64,000 nt of DNA from Mucilaginibacter sp. SJ (GCF_028993635.1 NZ_CP118631.1:2976001-3040000), one strand, 5' to 3'; shown: positions 34,972 to 46,103, counted from the first letter of the stretch. Numbers and translations: made by a program. Notes: generated by a model from the sequence alone, not told the origin.

Positions 34972-37900
34972 TTATTGCAGCAACAACTTCAAATTAATCC
35001 CAAAATTGGTAAATGATGTATTAAACGTTTGCGAAGTATAGGGCTTGGTCAGGTTTGAATCATAAAACAAATTCAGGTTAAAACGCTGATTGATCACATA
35101 ATCAACAGATGGCCTTACGGTAATATTTTGCGCCCCCGATGAGATCTCGGCCGATTCAACATCAGCCCGGTAAATGAGCGTTTTATTATCGCGCAATGAA
35201 AAATCGAGCTTAAAGTTCACGTCCTTATGCTGGATCCCTTCAAACCAGCCAAACGGAAAATGAAAATCTTTGGTGTGGTAACCAAAACCAAAAACAATGA
35301 TTTTTTCATTTTGCTGTGCCAACTGACTGTTGAGCATACTTAAGCTTAACGAACGGCTTTGGCGATACTCGGCATTGGCGGTCATACTGTTCTTGAAACG
35401 TACGCTTGCACCCAGCAAAGGCACAAACTGCTCAAAAATGGTGACCTGCGAAAACTGGTACAAGGGTAGGAAATCATTATTTAAATCGCGCGAAGTGGCA
35501 GCGCCGTTTGCCTCGCGATATTGCAGTAGTGAGGTAAAGCCGCTTACATTATATGATGAACGGTAACCATGGCTCAGGTCAAACGAGTCAAAAATATCCT
35601 GGAACCAGGAGATCTTACCTAAACCATTGTACGTTACCTGCCAGTTAGGAATAGGAATTTTAGGAAATTGCGACAGGTTACTGCCCGAAGCATTTTTACC
35701 GGCATATGCTGCCAGAAACGCCGGCACCAATACGTTTTGCGAATTGGGCCCGTAGCCATCAGCATAACCATCGGCAACCCCGCCCGAATTTGGATTGGTA
35801 CGTCCTAATCTTTGCGATATCACGGCGCGGGCATCCAAAAATTTCTGAAAAGTAGATGAAACATTGTTAATTCCCTTCGCCGATTCAAAGGCGGTGCCAA
35901 TGGTGAGGAACGATACACTGTAATTACCCGATGTAACCGGGCTTAATGTTTCGATACTATTGCTTGAGGCCAGGTATTTGAAATTGGCCTGGTAATTATG
36001 ATCCTGGGTTTTAAAGGCACTAAGCTCAATCCGCAGATCTTTAAATGGCTCTATAATACCCCTGAAATGCATATCCTCGTTTAGCGATGTGGTATACAAC
36101 TGATTTTGAAGGGTATCGGTGGTGATCCAGCCATTAGCGACAGCCCTGGCTCGGATATCTGCCTGGCTGCCGAGTAAAAAGCCTAATCCGGGGGCATTAC
36201 CATCTGCACCAAAAAAGCCCGACTGCGGTAAGTATCCCGGTAAAAACGTTCCCTGGGTACGGGTATAGGTCGCGCTCAGGTTTTTAACACTGGTTAGCAG
36301 GCCTATCAGTATGTTGCTTTTTTTATTGTTAGGATTATTGGCCTTACGGATAAAAGGGAACTTGTTATACAGCGAAACCATATTCAGGGTTGGGTTAAGC
36401 TGGATTGCCCTTGAGTTTTGAATACTGTTACCAACATCATAAGCGGTACTATTGATAGCAAACAGCGGCTGTGTTTGCCAGTTAAAGTGTGTACTGTAAC
36501 GAGCCACTGCCGAAACCCAATCCAAGCCCGGAATTTTGTTAATCGGCACTGTATAGTTAAAGTTGATGGTGTGGTTATAATTGGTGGTACGGCCCAATTT
36601 TTTCAGGTTATCCCAAAGAGTATCCCGTTTTAAACCATTGATCCGACCTGCAGGCTCATCCACTACCGAAAGGTTTGTAGCATCAATATCCATTTGTAAT
36701 GATTTTGACAGGTTCCAGCCTATGCCGTACACACGGGTTATGTTGAAATATTTATTGAATGTAGTTGTCGGGATTGGTATATAATTGTTGGGATCATTGT
36801 CGCGTAGGGTATTCTCCGAATAAAAGCGGTTAAAATTGATGCTAAAATTCAATCGCGACGGCAGCAAACTAAAGTTAAGGTCCCGGAACAGGGCCAGCAT
36901 ATTGCTTTTGATGATCCTGGCAAATGGGCTGTAGTATTTGGGCTGATTGGTATAGTTATAAGCGAGTGTGAGATTATAGGTTTTTTCCACATCATTCTGC
37001 GTCACAAAATCATGGTGATTGTATTCGGTGTAGGCATAAGTGGCATTAAAGTTTTCAATATCCCAAATATGATTGAGAGCATTTTGGTTTGTACGTGCCT
37101 TATGTACGTTGGTAAAGTTGATGCTTTTGCGGGTGGTAATATCAATAGCCGCGTTCCGGATAGAGTCGCGCTCTTTGGTGCTGGTTGCTGCCGCCAGCGA
37201 TGCCTTCAGCTCAACATCCGGCGCTCCGGGATCATATTGCGGCATGCTCCTTTGTGATGACAAATTGATGTATGCCGGGATATGGATGCCGCTTTTATCC
37301 GGAAAAAACTTGCCCAGCTCAACATTAGCCGATACGTCATAGGTTTGATCATCACTCTGGCTCCGGTCGTTCAGCCTTGAATCAAGGGTACCGAAACCAA
37401 TGGTTGTTTTACTGCCCGATACGGTAATATCGGCAAAGTCGGCAAGCTTGGCATCAATCCTCGCGGTAGCGGCCCATCCCCCGCGCTGATCAAAGTCTGT
37501 AAGGCGGAGCTCATCAAACCAAACAGTTCCTGATTTATCCAACCCATCATCCGGCAAAACGTTTGTGCCTTTATATGGATTGCGTACGCCAAGCATAATA
37601 GTACGCAGCTTGCTTAAATCGGGCTGGCCCTTGATATAAACTACCTTATCACCCTCGGTGTATTTAAAAAGCTGGTTGTAGGCCACGTTAGAGTGATTAC
37701 GTGCAAGCTTTGCGCGGATCAGCAAATCAAGCTCCAGGTCCATTTCATTAACATCCGGCCATATTGCTCCTGCATCGCTGGTACCCGGCTGGGTTATTTT
37801 CAAAGGCAATTCGTACTCATAATAGTTATCCTGGTAATCAACCCCGAGGCGGATAAACGCGTTCAGGTCATTATCCTTCAAATAATCACCCTCGGCATGG

Positions 37901-40900
37901 ATAAACATTTGCATGCGTTTGTATTTACGCAGGTCATTATAAAAAGTACGGAAGGCGGCCCTTGAATATCCATCGCGCAGGCTTTTTATATTAAGGGACA
38001 GTGATTGCTCGTTGAGCTTGGTATTGGTTTGCAGGTTATTGTAATTACGCTGGCGGTTAATACCGGGCGGCACCACATAAGGTATAGGCGTACGGTTACC
38101 GTTCTCTTCAATATTTACAGCCTGCACGTCGATGGTCGAATTATCTATCGGCGGGTTTTGGATAGCCGGATCGGCAATAACATTCAACGGATTTTTTTCG
38201 GTATTGAAAGCACGCCACTCGCCGCGCACCAGTTCCAGGGTCGCAAAACGAAGCACGGCGGTATCGACAAAATTGGTCATGAACATCCTCATAAAACGGA
38301 TGGCCTTAAAATCCTGGATGTTGCCCACTTTTGATTGATAATCGGTAATCGGGATGCGGAACTGGTACCAGTTAACCGCCTGCGTTGTGCCGTTGGGCAG
38401 TTTTACCTGCGCGGTAACTTTATCGCTGATATAATTTTGCCCTACAACCATATCAGCCGGGCGCATGGATACTTTATACTGAAAGTATGAATCTTCCTGG
38501 CTCATGTTGTTGTCCCGGTTAATATCCTCACCATCGGGCAGGGATGTTGAAGCCGAGTTTTGCAAACCAAGTTCGGCCTGCGATTGCTGCGCCGTTTTCG
38601 AGTTACCATCCGTACCGTTGTATTTACTGTAACGCTCAAGGATGCCGGCGCGGGCCTGGTCAAGAGCCGGGCCCTGGTAATACTGATAATCATCTGACGA
38701 CGGGTCGGAAGCGATGGCAGTTGCGGCCTGCGCGTTCAGTTGTCCTTTTATCTGCTGAACAACCGGGGCAAATTTGGTTTGCTCATCCTGGTCGTTCATG
38801 CCGTCCAAACCAACATCCTGCAGTTTACGGGCATCGGGATTGTTATCAAAAGCATTAATAACCGGCTGTAGTTTAGACACCCGCCCCCAGTTGGTTTCAT
38901 CCACCTTGGTCAGGTCGCCATCAACAGGCAAACCATTTTCCAGGCTTTTACGTCCATCTTTTAAAATATCTTCCGATAGCGAACCTAAGTTAAAGTACAA
39001 ATCACCACCAGCCGAGTTTGGTTTGTATATGAACGGATCAAGCATCCAAAATTCGATGTAGGATACGTTCAACGATTCAAAATCATTTGTTTCCAGCTTT
39101 CTGAACATACCACCCCAGCGTGTTTTAGGGTTTTGCAAGGTACCATCGGGATTAATACCTGTGGTAGCATAGTTGTACGGCCCACGGATAGTTGGATAAA
39201 AAGCCATGTTGAGCGTAGCCAGGCTAATCGGCTGCCCGGTAGCCGACTGCTTGTAAGGGAAAACTTCCTGCTCAATCACCTGCCTTACATAGTGGTTGGA
39301 AAGCTCGCTTCTTGATATAGGGATGGAACCTGTATTGGTATAAAATACGGGGTCGATATTATAAAATGCCAGCCGTGCACGGTTGTAGCCATAGCTCAGG
39401 TTATCAAATAAAGCCGATTCGCCAAATAGCTGCGGCGTCCCTGAAATTTGCCAGCTGTTAGCTCCTTTAATATCTATTACCGATTGACTGTTTTCAAAAT
39501 CGTCAAGATAAGATGTGCCGTGTTTGGAGCCTGCAAAATTCAATGCACCGGGACTGCCCGGCATTAGTTTGGCAAACTCGCCATAAAAATTAATGGACGA
39601 TGGCACCTTGGTATGGATGCCGGGGATCTTATCAACCAACCTGGTTAAAAACCTGGAGTTTGAACTGTAATTGGCATCAAAGCCCCAAATGGTATTAGAA
39701 ATGGATTCTTCGCCGGCAATTTCATTTTGTGTGATAGGCTGCTCGGTAAGGTGCATCAAAGTAGCACCTAACTGAAGTTTATCGCTGGCATGATAATCAA
39801 GCCTGGTGCCGTACAATGACTTTTGCTGTACGCCGAACAATTCATTATTCTCCAGCTTTACGGTAATAGGCTGGCCGGAAGATAACAGTGCCTGGTTCAG
39901 GATCCTGATCCGTCCGGCATTGTAATCAACCGTGTAATCATTCCCCTCCTGCAACTTCACGGTACCGGCGGTTACATTTACCGATCCCTGCGGAATGTTA
40001 ACTGCATTTAGTTGATACTCTGAACCACCTGTTGAGGTATAGGTTCCCTTGATCACATACCTGTTTAATGCCGGGAAATATTGCTGCGCGATGGTTTTGG
40101 TTGAGTCATACAATGGCTGATAAACATATCGTTTAACCAGGTCAGTCTCGCCCGGAGTAAATTTGGATGCCAGGTCCGAACCAAAAGGCTCCACCACCGG
40201 GAACGAAATTCGCCCGTTTTGCGAATCGATGGTGATTCCTTCTAAAAAATCAAAGTAGCCATCCGGCTTTTTATCGCTTTGCTGGTTGAGGTTATCAAGT
40301 CCTGCTACCTGGAGCCAAAGTTTGCCTTTTAGGTTTTGCCCCTCTTCCATTACCGTTTTTTCAATCCCCGTTTTATCATCGAGGCGGGTAACAGTTAACT
40401 TAAAATTGGTAGGGGCTATCTGAAAAGCTCCGAGGGAGTAAATGTTTTTCATCATCAAATCCCAGGTAGGCAGGTTGGTTTTCAATAACTCACCTTTCAG
40501 CAATTTCACAAAAAGCACATTAGGCGTATTTGGGTTAACCGCAACATCGCTGCTAAATTCACCCACCTGGTATTGCACACCGTTAACGGTATACTGGTAA
40601 GCAACCGCCAGCACCTCGTCATTATTTAAGGGATAATTTAGGGAGATATAACCTAACTGCGGGTGCAGGGTATATTCCTTATCAGTAAGCTTGCGGGCAT
40701 AAGTTAGTTTGGAATAGTTATCTGTAGCACCCGATCCCTGGAAAAAGCTGGCAACATCATTGGAGTTGGTGAGCCTTGCATTTTGCGGCAAAACAGATAA
40801 CAGGTTGTTTGATTGCAGGGCAAAGCCCGGCCCTTTAAAACCCGCGGGCAGGGCGCTGCCGCCGCCTACTATCCTGGTTTTATTGTATGGGTTATTTTCA

Positions 40901-41985
40901 CCAAGGTCCATGAAAGCCAATATATCGCGCGAATCGGTAGTTACGTTGGTACGGTTAGTTGTCCAAACCTCAATTTTGGTAATGTTTACATTGGAGCTGA
41001 TGATGGGGATATTGGCCAGCGCCCTGTTGTAATTATTCCTGAAATATTGCGACAGGAAGAAGTGCTTGTTGGCTTCATAATCGGCAGGGGTTAACCTAAA
41101 CTCACCTTGTTGCGAACCATTGGTAATGGTGATGGTTTTTGACTGTGAGCGTTGCTGCGAAAAGATACTGGTAACATCCAGCCGCCCAAATTTCAGCTTG
41201 GTTTTAACGCCGAAAAGCGCCTGGCTACCGGTGATCAGCGTGGTATTAAGCGGCATACTAACCGTACCGGCCTCAATTTTCTGAATGATTTCATCCGGCG
41301 AGCCGGTATAATCCAGCTTGATCTGGTTTTCAAACTGGAACTGAGCGTCGGTATTGTAATTGGTGGTGATCTTTAACTTATCGCCTATATTACCGGTTAC
41401 ATTGAGCTGGATGCGCTGATCAAAATTAAAGTTAAACTGGCTGCGCTGGCGGGTGTTAAAAAGCGGGTTTTGGTTTTTATTTATCTGCCCGGCCATGATC
41501 ATCTCTGCTGATCCTTGCGGACGGATATCAATCACCGAGCTGCCAAAGATCTGCTCAAACGTACGGCTCCTGACCTTTATAGGCGGTATAAAACCCGGCT
41601 GCTGCGAATCATAGGCATAATTATCTGCCAGCTGCTGAAAATAGCCCCGCTGGGCCGAACGTTCTTTAAGCTTTAAATATTGCTCAAACGTAAGATATTG
41701 CGGCGGGCGGTAAAGTAAATTACCTACCCTTTCGTATAAAATATATCGGTTTGTGGCCGGGTCATATTCAATGGTACGTACCAGGCCTGCCGGGTCAGTA
41801 TTGAAAATACCTTCCCTCATCCGCTGGCTTCGTGGCGCGGTCAGGTTTATTGGTGCATTTGATTTGGTTGTATCATTTTTAGCCGCAGGCGAAGGCTTTT
41901 GTTGTGCATACACATTACCCGCCCCCCCGAACACCACAATGAACAACACACTTATAAGTGTCTTATAAGTAAATACTTTGGTCAA
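34972..41985 (-). CDS. sprA: Type IX secretion system / gliding translocon protein SprA
   Basis: A very large (2337-aa) outer-membrane barrel protein forming the translocon of the type IX secretion system, and needed for gliding in flavobacteria. It has a signal peptide (TLISVLFIVVFGGAGNVYAQ), then a Bacteroidota SprA N-terminal domain (FNTDPAGLVRTIEYDPATNRYILYERVG). Long beta-strand repeats follow, with SprA landmarks such as FNFDQRIQLNVTGNIGDKLKI, GSKHGTSYLDDFENSQS and VWFDELRLTDFDQRGGWAATARIDAKLADF, ending in strands with alternating aromatic residues. It lies directly downstream of ruvA (24 nt), in the conserved malic enzyme-ruvA-sprA order. Confidence 0.96.
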   Translation of the reverse strand: MTKVFTYKTLISVLFIVVFGGAGNVYAQQKPSPAAKNDTTKSNAPINLTAPRSQRMREGIFNTDPAGLVRTIEYDPATNRYILYERVGNLLYRPPQYLTFEQYLKLKERSAQRGYFQQLADNYAYDSQQPGFIPPIKVRSRTFEQIFGSSVIDIRPQGSAEMIMAGQINKNQNPLFNTRQRSQFNFNFDQRIQLNVTGNIGDKLKITTNYNTDAQFQFENQIKLDYTGSPDEIIQKIEAGTVSMPLNTTLITGSQALFGVKTKLKFGRLDVTSIFSQQRSQSKTITITNGSQQGEFRLTPADYEANKHFFLSQYFRNNYNRALANIPIISSNVNITKIEVWTTNRTNVTTDSRDILAFMDLGENNPYNKTRIVGGGSALPAGFKGPGFALQSNNLLSVLPQNARLTNSNDVASFFQGSGATDNYSKLTYARKLTDKEYTLHPQLGYISLNYPLNNDEVLAVAYQYTVNGVQYQVGEFSSDVAVNPNTPNVLFVKLLKGELLKTNLPTWDLMMKNIYSLGAFQIAPTNFKLTVTRLDDKTGIEKTVMEEGQNLKGKLWLQVAGLDNLNQQSDKKPDGYFDFLEGITIDSQNGRISFPVVEPFGSDLASKFTPGETDLVKRYVYQPLYDSTKTIAQQYFPALNRYVIKGTYTSTGGSEYQLNAVNIPQGSVNVTAGTVKLQEGNDYTVDYNAGRIRILNQALLSSGQPITVKLENNELFGVQQKSLYGTRLDYHASDKLQLGATLMHLTEQPITQNEIAGEESISNTIWGFDANYSSNSRFLTRLVDKIPGIHTKVPSSINFYGEFAKLMPGSPGALNFAGSKHGTSYLDDFENSQSVIDIKGANSWQISGTPQLFGESALFDNLSYGYNRARLAFYNIDPVFYTNTGSIPISRSELSNHYVRQVIEQEVFPYKQSATGQPISLATLNMAFYPTIRGPYNYATTGINPDGTLQNPKTRWGGMFRKLETNDFESLNVSYIEFWMLDPFIYKPNSAGGDLYFNLGSLSEDILKDGRKSLENGLPVDGDLTKVDETNWGRVSKLQPVINAFDNNPDARKLQDVGLDGMNDQDEQTKFAPVVQQIKGQLNAQAATAIASDPSSDDYQYYQGPALDQARAGILERYSKYNGTDGNSKTAQQSQAELGLQNSASTSLPDGEDINRDNNMSQEDSYFQYKVSMRPADMVVGQNYISDKVTAQVKLPNGTTQAVNWYQFRIPITDYQSKVGNIQDFKAIRFMRMFMTNFVDTAVLRFATLELVRGEWRAFNTEKNPLNVIADPAIQNPPIDNSTIDVQAVNIEENGNRTPIPYVVPPGINRQRNYNNLQTNTKLNEQSLSLNIKSLRDGYSRAAFRTFYNDLRKYKRMQMFIHAEGDYLKDNDLNAFIRLGVDYQDNYYEYELPLKITQPGTSDAGAIWPDVNEMDLELDLLIRAKLARNHSNVAYNQLFKYTEGDKVVYIKGQPDLSKLRTIMLGVRNPYKGTNVLPDDGLDKSGTVWFDELRLTDFDQRGGWAATARIDAKLADFADITVSGSKTTIGFGTLDSRLNDRSQSDDQTYDVSANVELGKFFPDKSGIHIPAYINLSSQRSMPQYDPGAPDVELKASLAAATSTKERDSIRNAAIDITTRKSINFTNVHKARTNQNALNHIWDIENFNATYAYTEYNHHDFVTQNDVEKTYNLTLAYNYTNQPKYYSPFARIIKSNMLALFRDLNFSLLPSRLNFSINFNRFYSENTLRDNDPNNYIPIPTTTFNKYFNITRVYGIGWNLSKSLQMDIDATNLSVVDEPAGRINGLKRDTLWDNLKKLGRTTNYNHTINFNYTVPINKIPGLDWVSAVARYSTHFNWQTQPLFAINSTAYDVGNSIQNSRAIQLNPTLNMVSLYNKFPFIRKANNPNNKKSNILIGLLTSVKNLSATYTRTQGTFLPGYLPQSGFFGADGNAPGLGFLLGSQADIRARAVANGWITTDTLQNQLYTTSLNEDMHFRGIIEPFKDLRIELSAFKTQDHNYQANFKYLASSNSIETLSPVTSGNYSVSFLTIGTAFESAKGINNVSSTFQKFLDARAVISQRLGRTNPNSGGVADGYADGYGPNSQNVLVPAFLAAYAGKNASGSNLSQFPKIPIPNWQVTYNGLGKISWFQDIFDSFDLSHGYRSSYNVSGFTSLLQYREANGAATSRDLNNDFLPLYQFSQVTIFEQFVPLLGASVRFKNSMTANAEYRQSRSLSLSMLNSQLAQQNEKIIVFGFGYHTKDFHFPFGWFEGIQHKDVNFKLDFSLRDNKTLIYRADVESAEISSGAQNITVRPSVDYVINQRFNLNLFYDSNLTKPYTSQTFNTSFTNFGINLKLLLQ

Positions 41986-42009
41986 AAGTTAGTAGATATT
42001 TATCCGTAA

Positions 42010-42594
42010 TTATAGCGTTTTTAACGCGAACTTAATAAGCTCTTCAACCGTTAGTTCACCATTATTTTTCTTGATCTCCTGGTCTAACACCTTTTCGGCA
42101 ACATTACGGGCAAATCCCAGCATCACTAATGCTGATAGTGCTTCATCCTTAACCGTCTGGCTCACCGGCACAACAGTTAAGGTATCGGGGCCTTCCTTAC
42201 GCAGCTTATCCTGCAGCTCCAAAATGATCCGCTGAGCCGATTTTGGCCCAATTCCTTTTATCCGCTGGATCAATGAAACATTACCGCTCACAATTGCCGC
42301 CTGGATTTCGGCCGGGCTGATGGACGATAACATCATCCTTGCCGTATTTGGCCCGATACCCGAAATGGAGATTAAATGTAAGAACAACCGGCGTTCACCA
42401 TCTGTAGCAAAGCCGTAAAGTGTGTGCGCGTCCTCTTTTACGTGTAACCATGCAAAGAGTTTACATTTTTCGTCGTCACTAATGCCCGAATAGGTATTTA
42501 CCGAAATATTAATATGATACCCTACCCCTCCCGCATCTATAACCACATACGACGGGCTTTTGAATATTAGTTTCCCACTAATATAATCATACAT
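42010..42594 (-). CDS. ruvA: Holliday junction branch migration protein RuvA
   Basis: A 194-aa DNA-binding subunit that holds Holliday junctions for RuvB-driven branch migration. It has the N-terminal OB fold (MYDYISGKLIFKSPSYVVIDAGGVGYHINIS), tandem helix-hairpin-helix motifs (ISGIGPNTARMML, IKGIGPKSAQRIILEL) and the C-terminal domain III (AL..LGFARNVAEKVL) that contacts RuvB. Length is normal. Co-oriented with sprA downstream. Confidence 0.97.
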   Translation of the reverse strand: MYDYISGKLIFKSPSYVVIDAGGVGYHINISVNTYSGISDDEKCKLFAWLHVKEDAHTLYGFATDGERRLFLHLISISGIGPNTARMMLSSISPAEIQAAIVSGNVSLIQRIKGIGPKSAQRIILELQDKLRKEGPDTLTVVPVSQTVKDEALSALVMLGFARNVAEKVLDQEIKKNNGELTVEELIKFALKTL

Positions 42595-42723
42595 ATATTA
42601 TTACTTTATTAAGTTTATTAAACAATGATGTTAATGGCAAACAGCCTTTACAGTGATTATCCAAAGATAAAATTCCGGCGTCATTATGTTATATAATGAC
42701 AAATAAAAAGCTGCAAGATACTC

Positions 42724-42767
42724 ACCAAAAAAATAAAGACGCTAAGCATTTAAATACCAGCGTCTTT
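42724..42767 (-). terminator. Intrinsic terminator downstream of maeB
   Basis: On the minus strand, AAAGACGCT...AGCGTCTTT forms a 9-bp stem followed by ATTTTTTTGG. The palindromic repeat 42768-42878 lies between it and the maeB stop. Confidence 0.75.
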
Positions 42768-42878
42768 AGCCCCCTCTAAATCTCCCCCGGTAAGCCCCAC
42801 CCAAACCCTCTTCGGAAGGGAGGGCTTTTAAGAAATCTCCATAAAGTCTCCCCTACCGGGGGAGATTTAGAGGGGGCT
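42768..42878. repeat. AGCCCCCTCTAAATCTCCCCC palindromic repeat
   Basis: The arms 42768-42793 and 42853-42878 are inverted copies over about 26 nt (AGCCCCCTCTAAATCTCCCC...). The loop has a further small hairpin, CCCTC...GAGGG. A non-coding intergenic palindrome found right at the 3' end of maeB. Confidence 0.75.
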
Positions 42879-42882
42879 TGGC

Positions 42883-45159
42883 TTATTTAGCAGCAGCTTT
42901 TGCCTGGGCATCAACCACCGCAATAGTAACCATATTTACAATTTCACGTACCGAACTGCCTAACTGCAGCACATGCACAGGTTTCTTTAAGCCAACCAAT
43001 ATCGGCCCGACAGCTTCGGCACCGCCTATTTCCTGCAAAAGTTTATAGGCAATATTGCCCGACTCCAGGTTAGGGAAAATCAGTGTATTGGCCGGTTTAC
43101 CATTGAGTGTTGAGAACGGGAAGTTATCATCAAGTAAATCAGCGTTTAGCGCAAAGTTGGCCTGCATATCACCGTCGACAACCATATCAGGGTATTTTTC
43201 GTGCAGTATCGCTACTGTTTCCCTGGTTTTTTCTGGTATCTCGCCTTCGTTCGATCCAAAGTTGGAGTATGATAACACAGCCACCCTCGGGCTGATATTA
43301 AACTGCTTTACCGAGCGTTCGATCAGCACGGTAATATCAACCAAATCATTCACACATGGGTTTACGTTCACCGTTGTATCGCCAAAAAACACAGGGCCTT
43401 TAGCCGTGATCATCATATACATGCCCGCAACACGGTTCACACCTTCCTCGGTACCGATAATTTGCAGGGCCGGTTTTACTGTGGTTACATAGTTTTTGGT
43501 TAAACCTGAGATCAGCGCATCGGCCCGGCCAAACTGCACCATACACGCGCCGTAGTAGTTACGGTCTACCAATTGCTTTTTAGCCTCGTACAGGGTAATC
43601 CCCCTGCGCTGGCGTTTGTTATACAGAAACTCGGTATACTCATCCATATGCTCACATCCTTCCCGTGGATCAATGATATGAACATCGCCCAAATCAAGGT
43701 CATTATCATGGATGATCTTCTTGATCCTGTCGATATTGCCCAGCAAAATAGGGGTGGCAATACCTTCTTCTTTCACGATCTGCGCCGATCTTAAGATCTT
43801 ATAATTATCAGCCTCGGCAAATACAACGCGCTTAGGGTTCTGTTTTGCTTTAGCGGTAAGGTTACGCAGCAGCTTATCATTAGTACCCAGCCGCACCCTC
43901 AGCTCCTCTGCATACGCATCCCAATCGGTGATCACCTTACGGGCTACACCTGAAGCTATGGCCGCTTTTGCCACCGCCATGGATACCTCGGTGATCAACC
44001 TTTGGTCCATTGGTTTCGGGATGATATAATCCTTACCAAATTTCAGGTTAGTAAGGTTATAAGCCAGGTTAACTGCTTCGGGAACCGGTTTTTTAGCCAT
44101 TTCGGCAATGGCGTGTGTCGCGGCAATCTTCATTTCCTCGTTGATAGCGGTAGCCCTTACATCCAGCGCACCGCGGAAAATGTAGGGGAAACCAAGCACG
44201 TTATTTACCTGGTTAGGAAAATCGGACCGGCCGGTTGCCATAATAATATCATCGCGCGTGCCGGCTGCAAGGTCATAATCAATTTCGGGTACCGGGTTGG
44301 CCATAGCAAAAACAATGGGCCTTTTAGCCATGGTTTTCAGCATATCGGGGGTTACTACGTTACCTGCCGAAAGACCAACAAATACGTCGGCATTTTTCAT
44401 AGCATCGGCCAGTGTTTTAACATCTTTGCGATCAGTAGCAAACTCCATCCTGATCTCGTCAAGATCGGTTCGTTCCTGGTTTAATACCCCATTGATATCA
44501 AACATCACCAGGTTTTCTTTTTTAACCCCTAATGACAGGTACATCTTTGAGCAGGATACCGCGGCGGCACCTGCACCGTTAACTACCATCTTTATCTTAT
44601 CCAGTTTTTTCCCCTGGATTTCGCAGGCGTTCATTAAAGCTGCGCCGGATATAATGGCGGTACCATGCTGGTCGTCATGCATTACGGGAATATTCATTTC
44701 CGCCTTCAGCCTGCGCTCAATTTCAAAACAGGTTGGGGCCGAGATATCTTCCAAATTTACACCGCCAAAAGTAGGCTCAAGCGCTTTTACGATGTTCACA
44801 AAGTCATCTACACTTTTAGCGTTCAGTTCAAGATCAAACACATCAATATCAGCATAGATCTTGAACAGGAGGCCCTTACCCTCCATTACAGGCTTGCTGG
44901 CCTCAGGGCCGATATTGCCCAGGCCAAGTACGGCAGTGCCGTTGCTGATCACAGCTACTAAATTGCCTTTGGCGGTATATTTATAAACATCTTCGGTATT
45001 ATCAGCAATCTTTAAACATGGTTCGGCCACACCGGGCGAGTAGGCCATGGTTAAGTCGCGCTGCGAATTTGTTGGTTTGGTAGGTACAACTTGTATCTTT
45101 CCGGGACGGCCTTGCGAGTGGTAATTCAGCGCATCCTGTTTTCGGTTAGTTTTATTCAT
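42883..45159 (-). CDS. maeB: NADP-dependent malic enzyme with C-terminal phosphotransacetylase-like domain
   Basis: A 758-aa multidomain malic enzyme: oxidative decarboxylation of malate to pyruvate, giving NADPH. The N-terminal malic domain (about 1-160) has [13 protein letters not shown] and [19 protein letters not shown]; the NAD(P)-binding domain (about 160-410) has [20 protein letters not shown] and [12 protein letters not shown]. The C-terminal PTA-like domain (about 420-755) resembles phosphotransacetylase but in MaeB proteins is regulatory (acetyl-CoA sensing). The ATG at 45159 ([11 protein letters not shown]) fits better than 45207. Upstream of ruvA, separated by a terminator. Confidence 0.94.
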   Translation of the reverse strand: MNKTNRKQDALNYHSQGRPGKIQVVPTKPTNSQRDLTMAYSPGVAEPCLKIADNTEDVYKYTAKGNLVAVISNGTAVLGLGNIGPEASKPVMEGKGLLFKIYADIDVFDLELNAKSVDDFVNIVKALEPTFGGVNLEDISAPTCFEIERRLKAEMNIPVMHDDQHGTAIISGAALMNACEIQGKKLDKIKMVVNGAGAAAVSCSKMYLSLGVKKENLVMFDINGVLNQERTDLDEIRMEFATDRKDVKTLADAMKNADVFVGLSAGNVVTPDMLKTMAKRPIVFAMANPVPEIDYDLAAGTRDDIIMATGRSDFPNQVNNVLGFPYIFRGALDVRATAINEEMKIAATHAIAEMAKKPVPEAVNLAYNLTNLKFGKDYIIPKPMDQRLITEVSMAVAKAAIASGVARKVITDWDAYAEELRVRLGTNDKLLRNLTAKAKQNPKRVVFAEADNYKILRSAQIVKEEGIATPILLGNIDRIKKIIHDNDLDLGDVHIIDPREGCEHMDEYTEFLYNKRQRRGITLYEAKKQLVDRNYYGACMVQFGRADALISGLTKNYVTTVKPALQIIGTEEGVNRVAGMYMMITAKGPVFFGDTTVNVNPCVNDLVDITVLIERSVKQFNISPRVAVLSYSNFGSNEGEIPEKTRETVAILHEKYPDMVVDGDMQANFALNADLLDDNFPFSTLNGKPANTLIFPNLESGNIAYKLLQEIGGAEAVGPILVGLKKPVHVLQLGSSVREIVNMVTIAVVDAQAKAAAK

Positions 45160-45211
45160 TTTTTTCAAATTGAAGCGCCCAAAATTACAATTCTTTTTAT
45201 GGAACAAACAT

Positions 45212-45247
45212 AAAAAAGCCCCTTTTTACGATTATGTTAAAAAGAGG
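45212..45247 (-). terminator. Intrinsic terminator downstream of the DUF1801 gene
   Basis: On the minus strand, CCCTCTTTTT / AAAAAGGGG pairs around ACATAATCGT and is followed by CTTTTTTATG. Confidence 0.6.
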
Positions 45248-45305
45248 GTAAAATATGGTTAATGTTTTGATAAGATGTGTTTAAAAGAACGGATTTGGCA
45301 ACGTT

Positions 45306-45674
45306 CTATTTTTTCTTCTTAGTCTTCTCCATATTTTTCTGAACCCTGAACTTTACAATTTTGGTAATCAGATCCAGGGGCATAGGCTCATCAAGCGGAA
45401 ACTGAACCGAGCCCTTGGCCCCTTTATAGCCCGAAAGCTCTTCTTTAAACTCTTCCAAACCCTGCGGTGCCGGATAAAAACCGATGTGATTTTTAAAACC
45501 GCCGAAGTGTACTAAATTGCCATTGAGCACAAAGGTAGGAATAGCATATTTGATAGCCTCCTCGGCATCGGGGGCGGCGGCTTTGATGGTTTCGCGCACC
45601 TGTTGCAGTTTCTGCTGTACATCCTCCGGGAAACCGGCGATATATTCGTCAATATTTTCCTTTGGCTTTTCCAT
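45306..45674 (-). CDS. DUF1801 (YdhG-like) family protein
   Basis: A 122-aa small cytoplasmic protein of the YdhG/DUF1801 superfamily: NIDEYIAGFPEDVQQKLQQVRETIKAAAPDAEEAIKYAIPTF, then LVHFGGFKNHIGFYPAPQGLEEF. B. subtilis homologues have been called frataxin-like iron chaperones; others have no known role. The basic C-terminal tail (KNMEKTKKKK) is extra. It is monocistronic. Confidence 0.85.
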   Translation of the reverse strand: MEKPKENIDEYIAGFPEDVQQKLQQVRETIKAAAPDAEEAIKYAIPTFVLNGNLVHFGGFKNHIGFYPAPQGLEEFKEELSGYKGAKGSVQFPLDEPMPLDLITKIVKFRVQKNMEKTKKKK

Positions 45675-45760
45675 GTTGATGAGTGATTGGTTGAATAAAT
45701 CTACGAAGCTTTTTTGGCTTTTGGAATTACGTTACGTATACATCAGGGTTCTCTGCAAGT

Positions 45761-46038
45761 TTAAGTTTACCCATAAAATCAATAGTCAAATTGGGGTAAT
45801 CTTGATAAGTTGAACCCCTCTGGGGTTCGGGTAAGGGGTGTAACGTTATTCTACAAACCTGTTCCCCCTCTGGGGGATTTATACAATTTAATAAACATGT
45901 ATTAATTGCCCAAAGACAGATGCACCAGAGGTGCAAAAGGTTTGTAACTCGTAAAGTTATAGAATACCCTTTGCCCCAGAGGGGCAAAACACGACGACTT
46001 GCTGTTTAAACGACAGGCAATTTTGTGGGTAACCTTAA
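45761..46038. repeat. MITE-like four-hairpin element, copy 2
   Basis: The ends TTAAGTTTACCCATAAAAT and ATTTTGTGGGTAACCTTAA match the terminal repeats of copy 1, and the hairpins occur in reverse order: GAACCCC/GGGGTTC (45812-45828), TCCCCC/GGGGGA (45863-45877), TGCACC/GGTGCA (45921-45935), TTGCCCC/GGGGCAA (45971-45987). Several loop bases differ between the copies while the stems are kept. Confidence 0.85.
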
Positions 46039-46103
46039 ATCTGCGAGAAACCCTGAAGGGACATAACGGCTAAGCTGCTTTTGCCTCTCTTGCGCTCGTT
46101 AAA

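Noticed and set aside
44297..44857. 186-aa plus-strand ORF opposite maeB
   Set aside because: Antisense to conserved malic-enzyme motifs; composition reflects the reverse strand, not a protein family.
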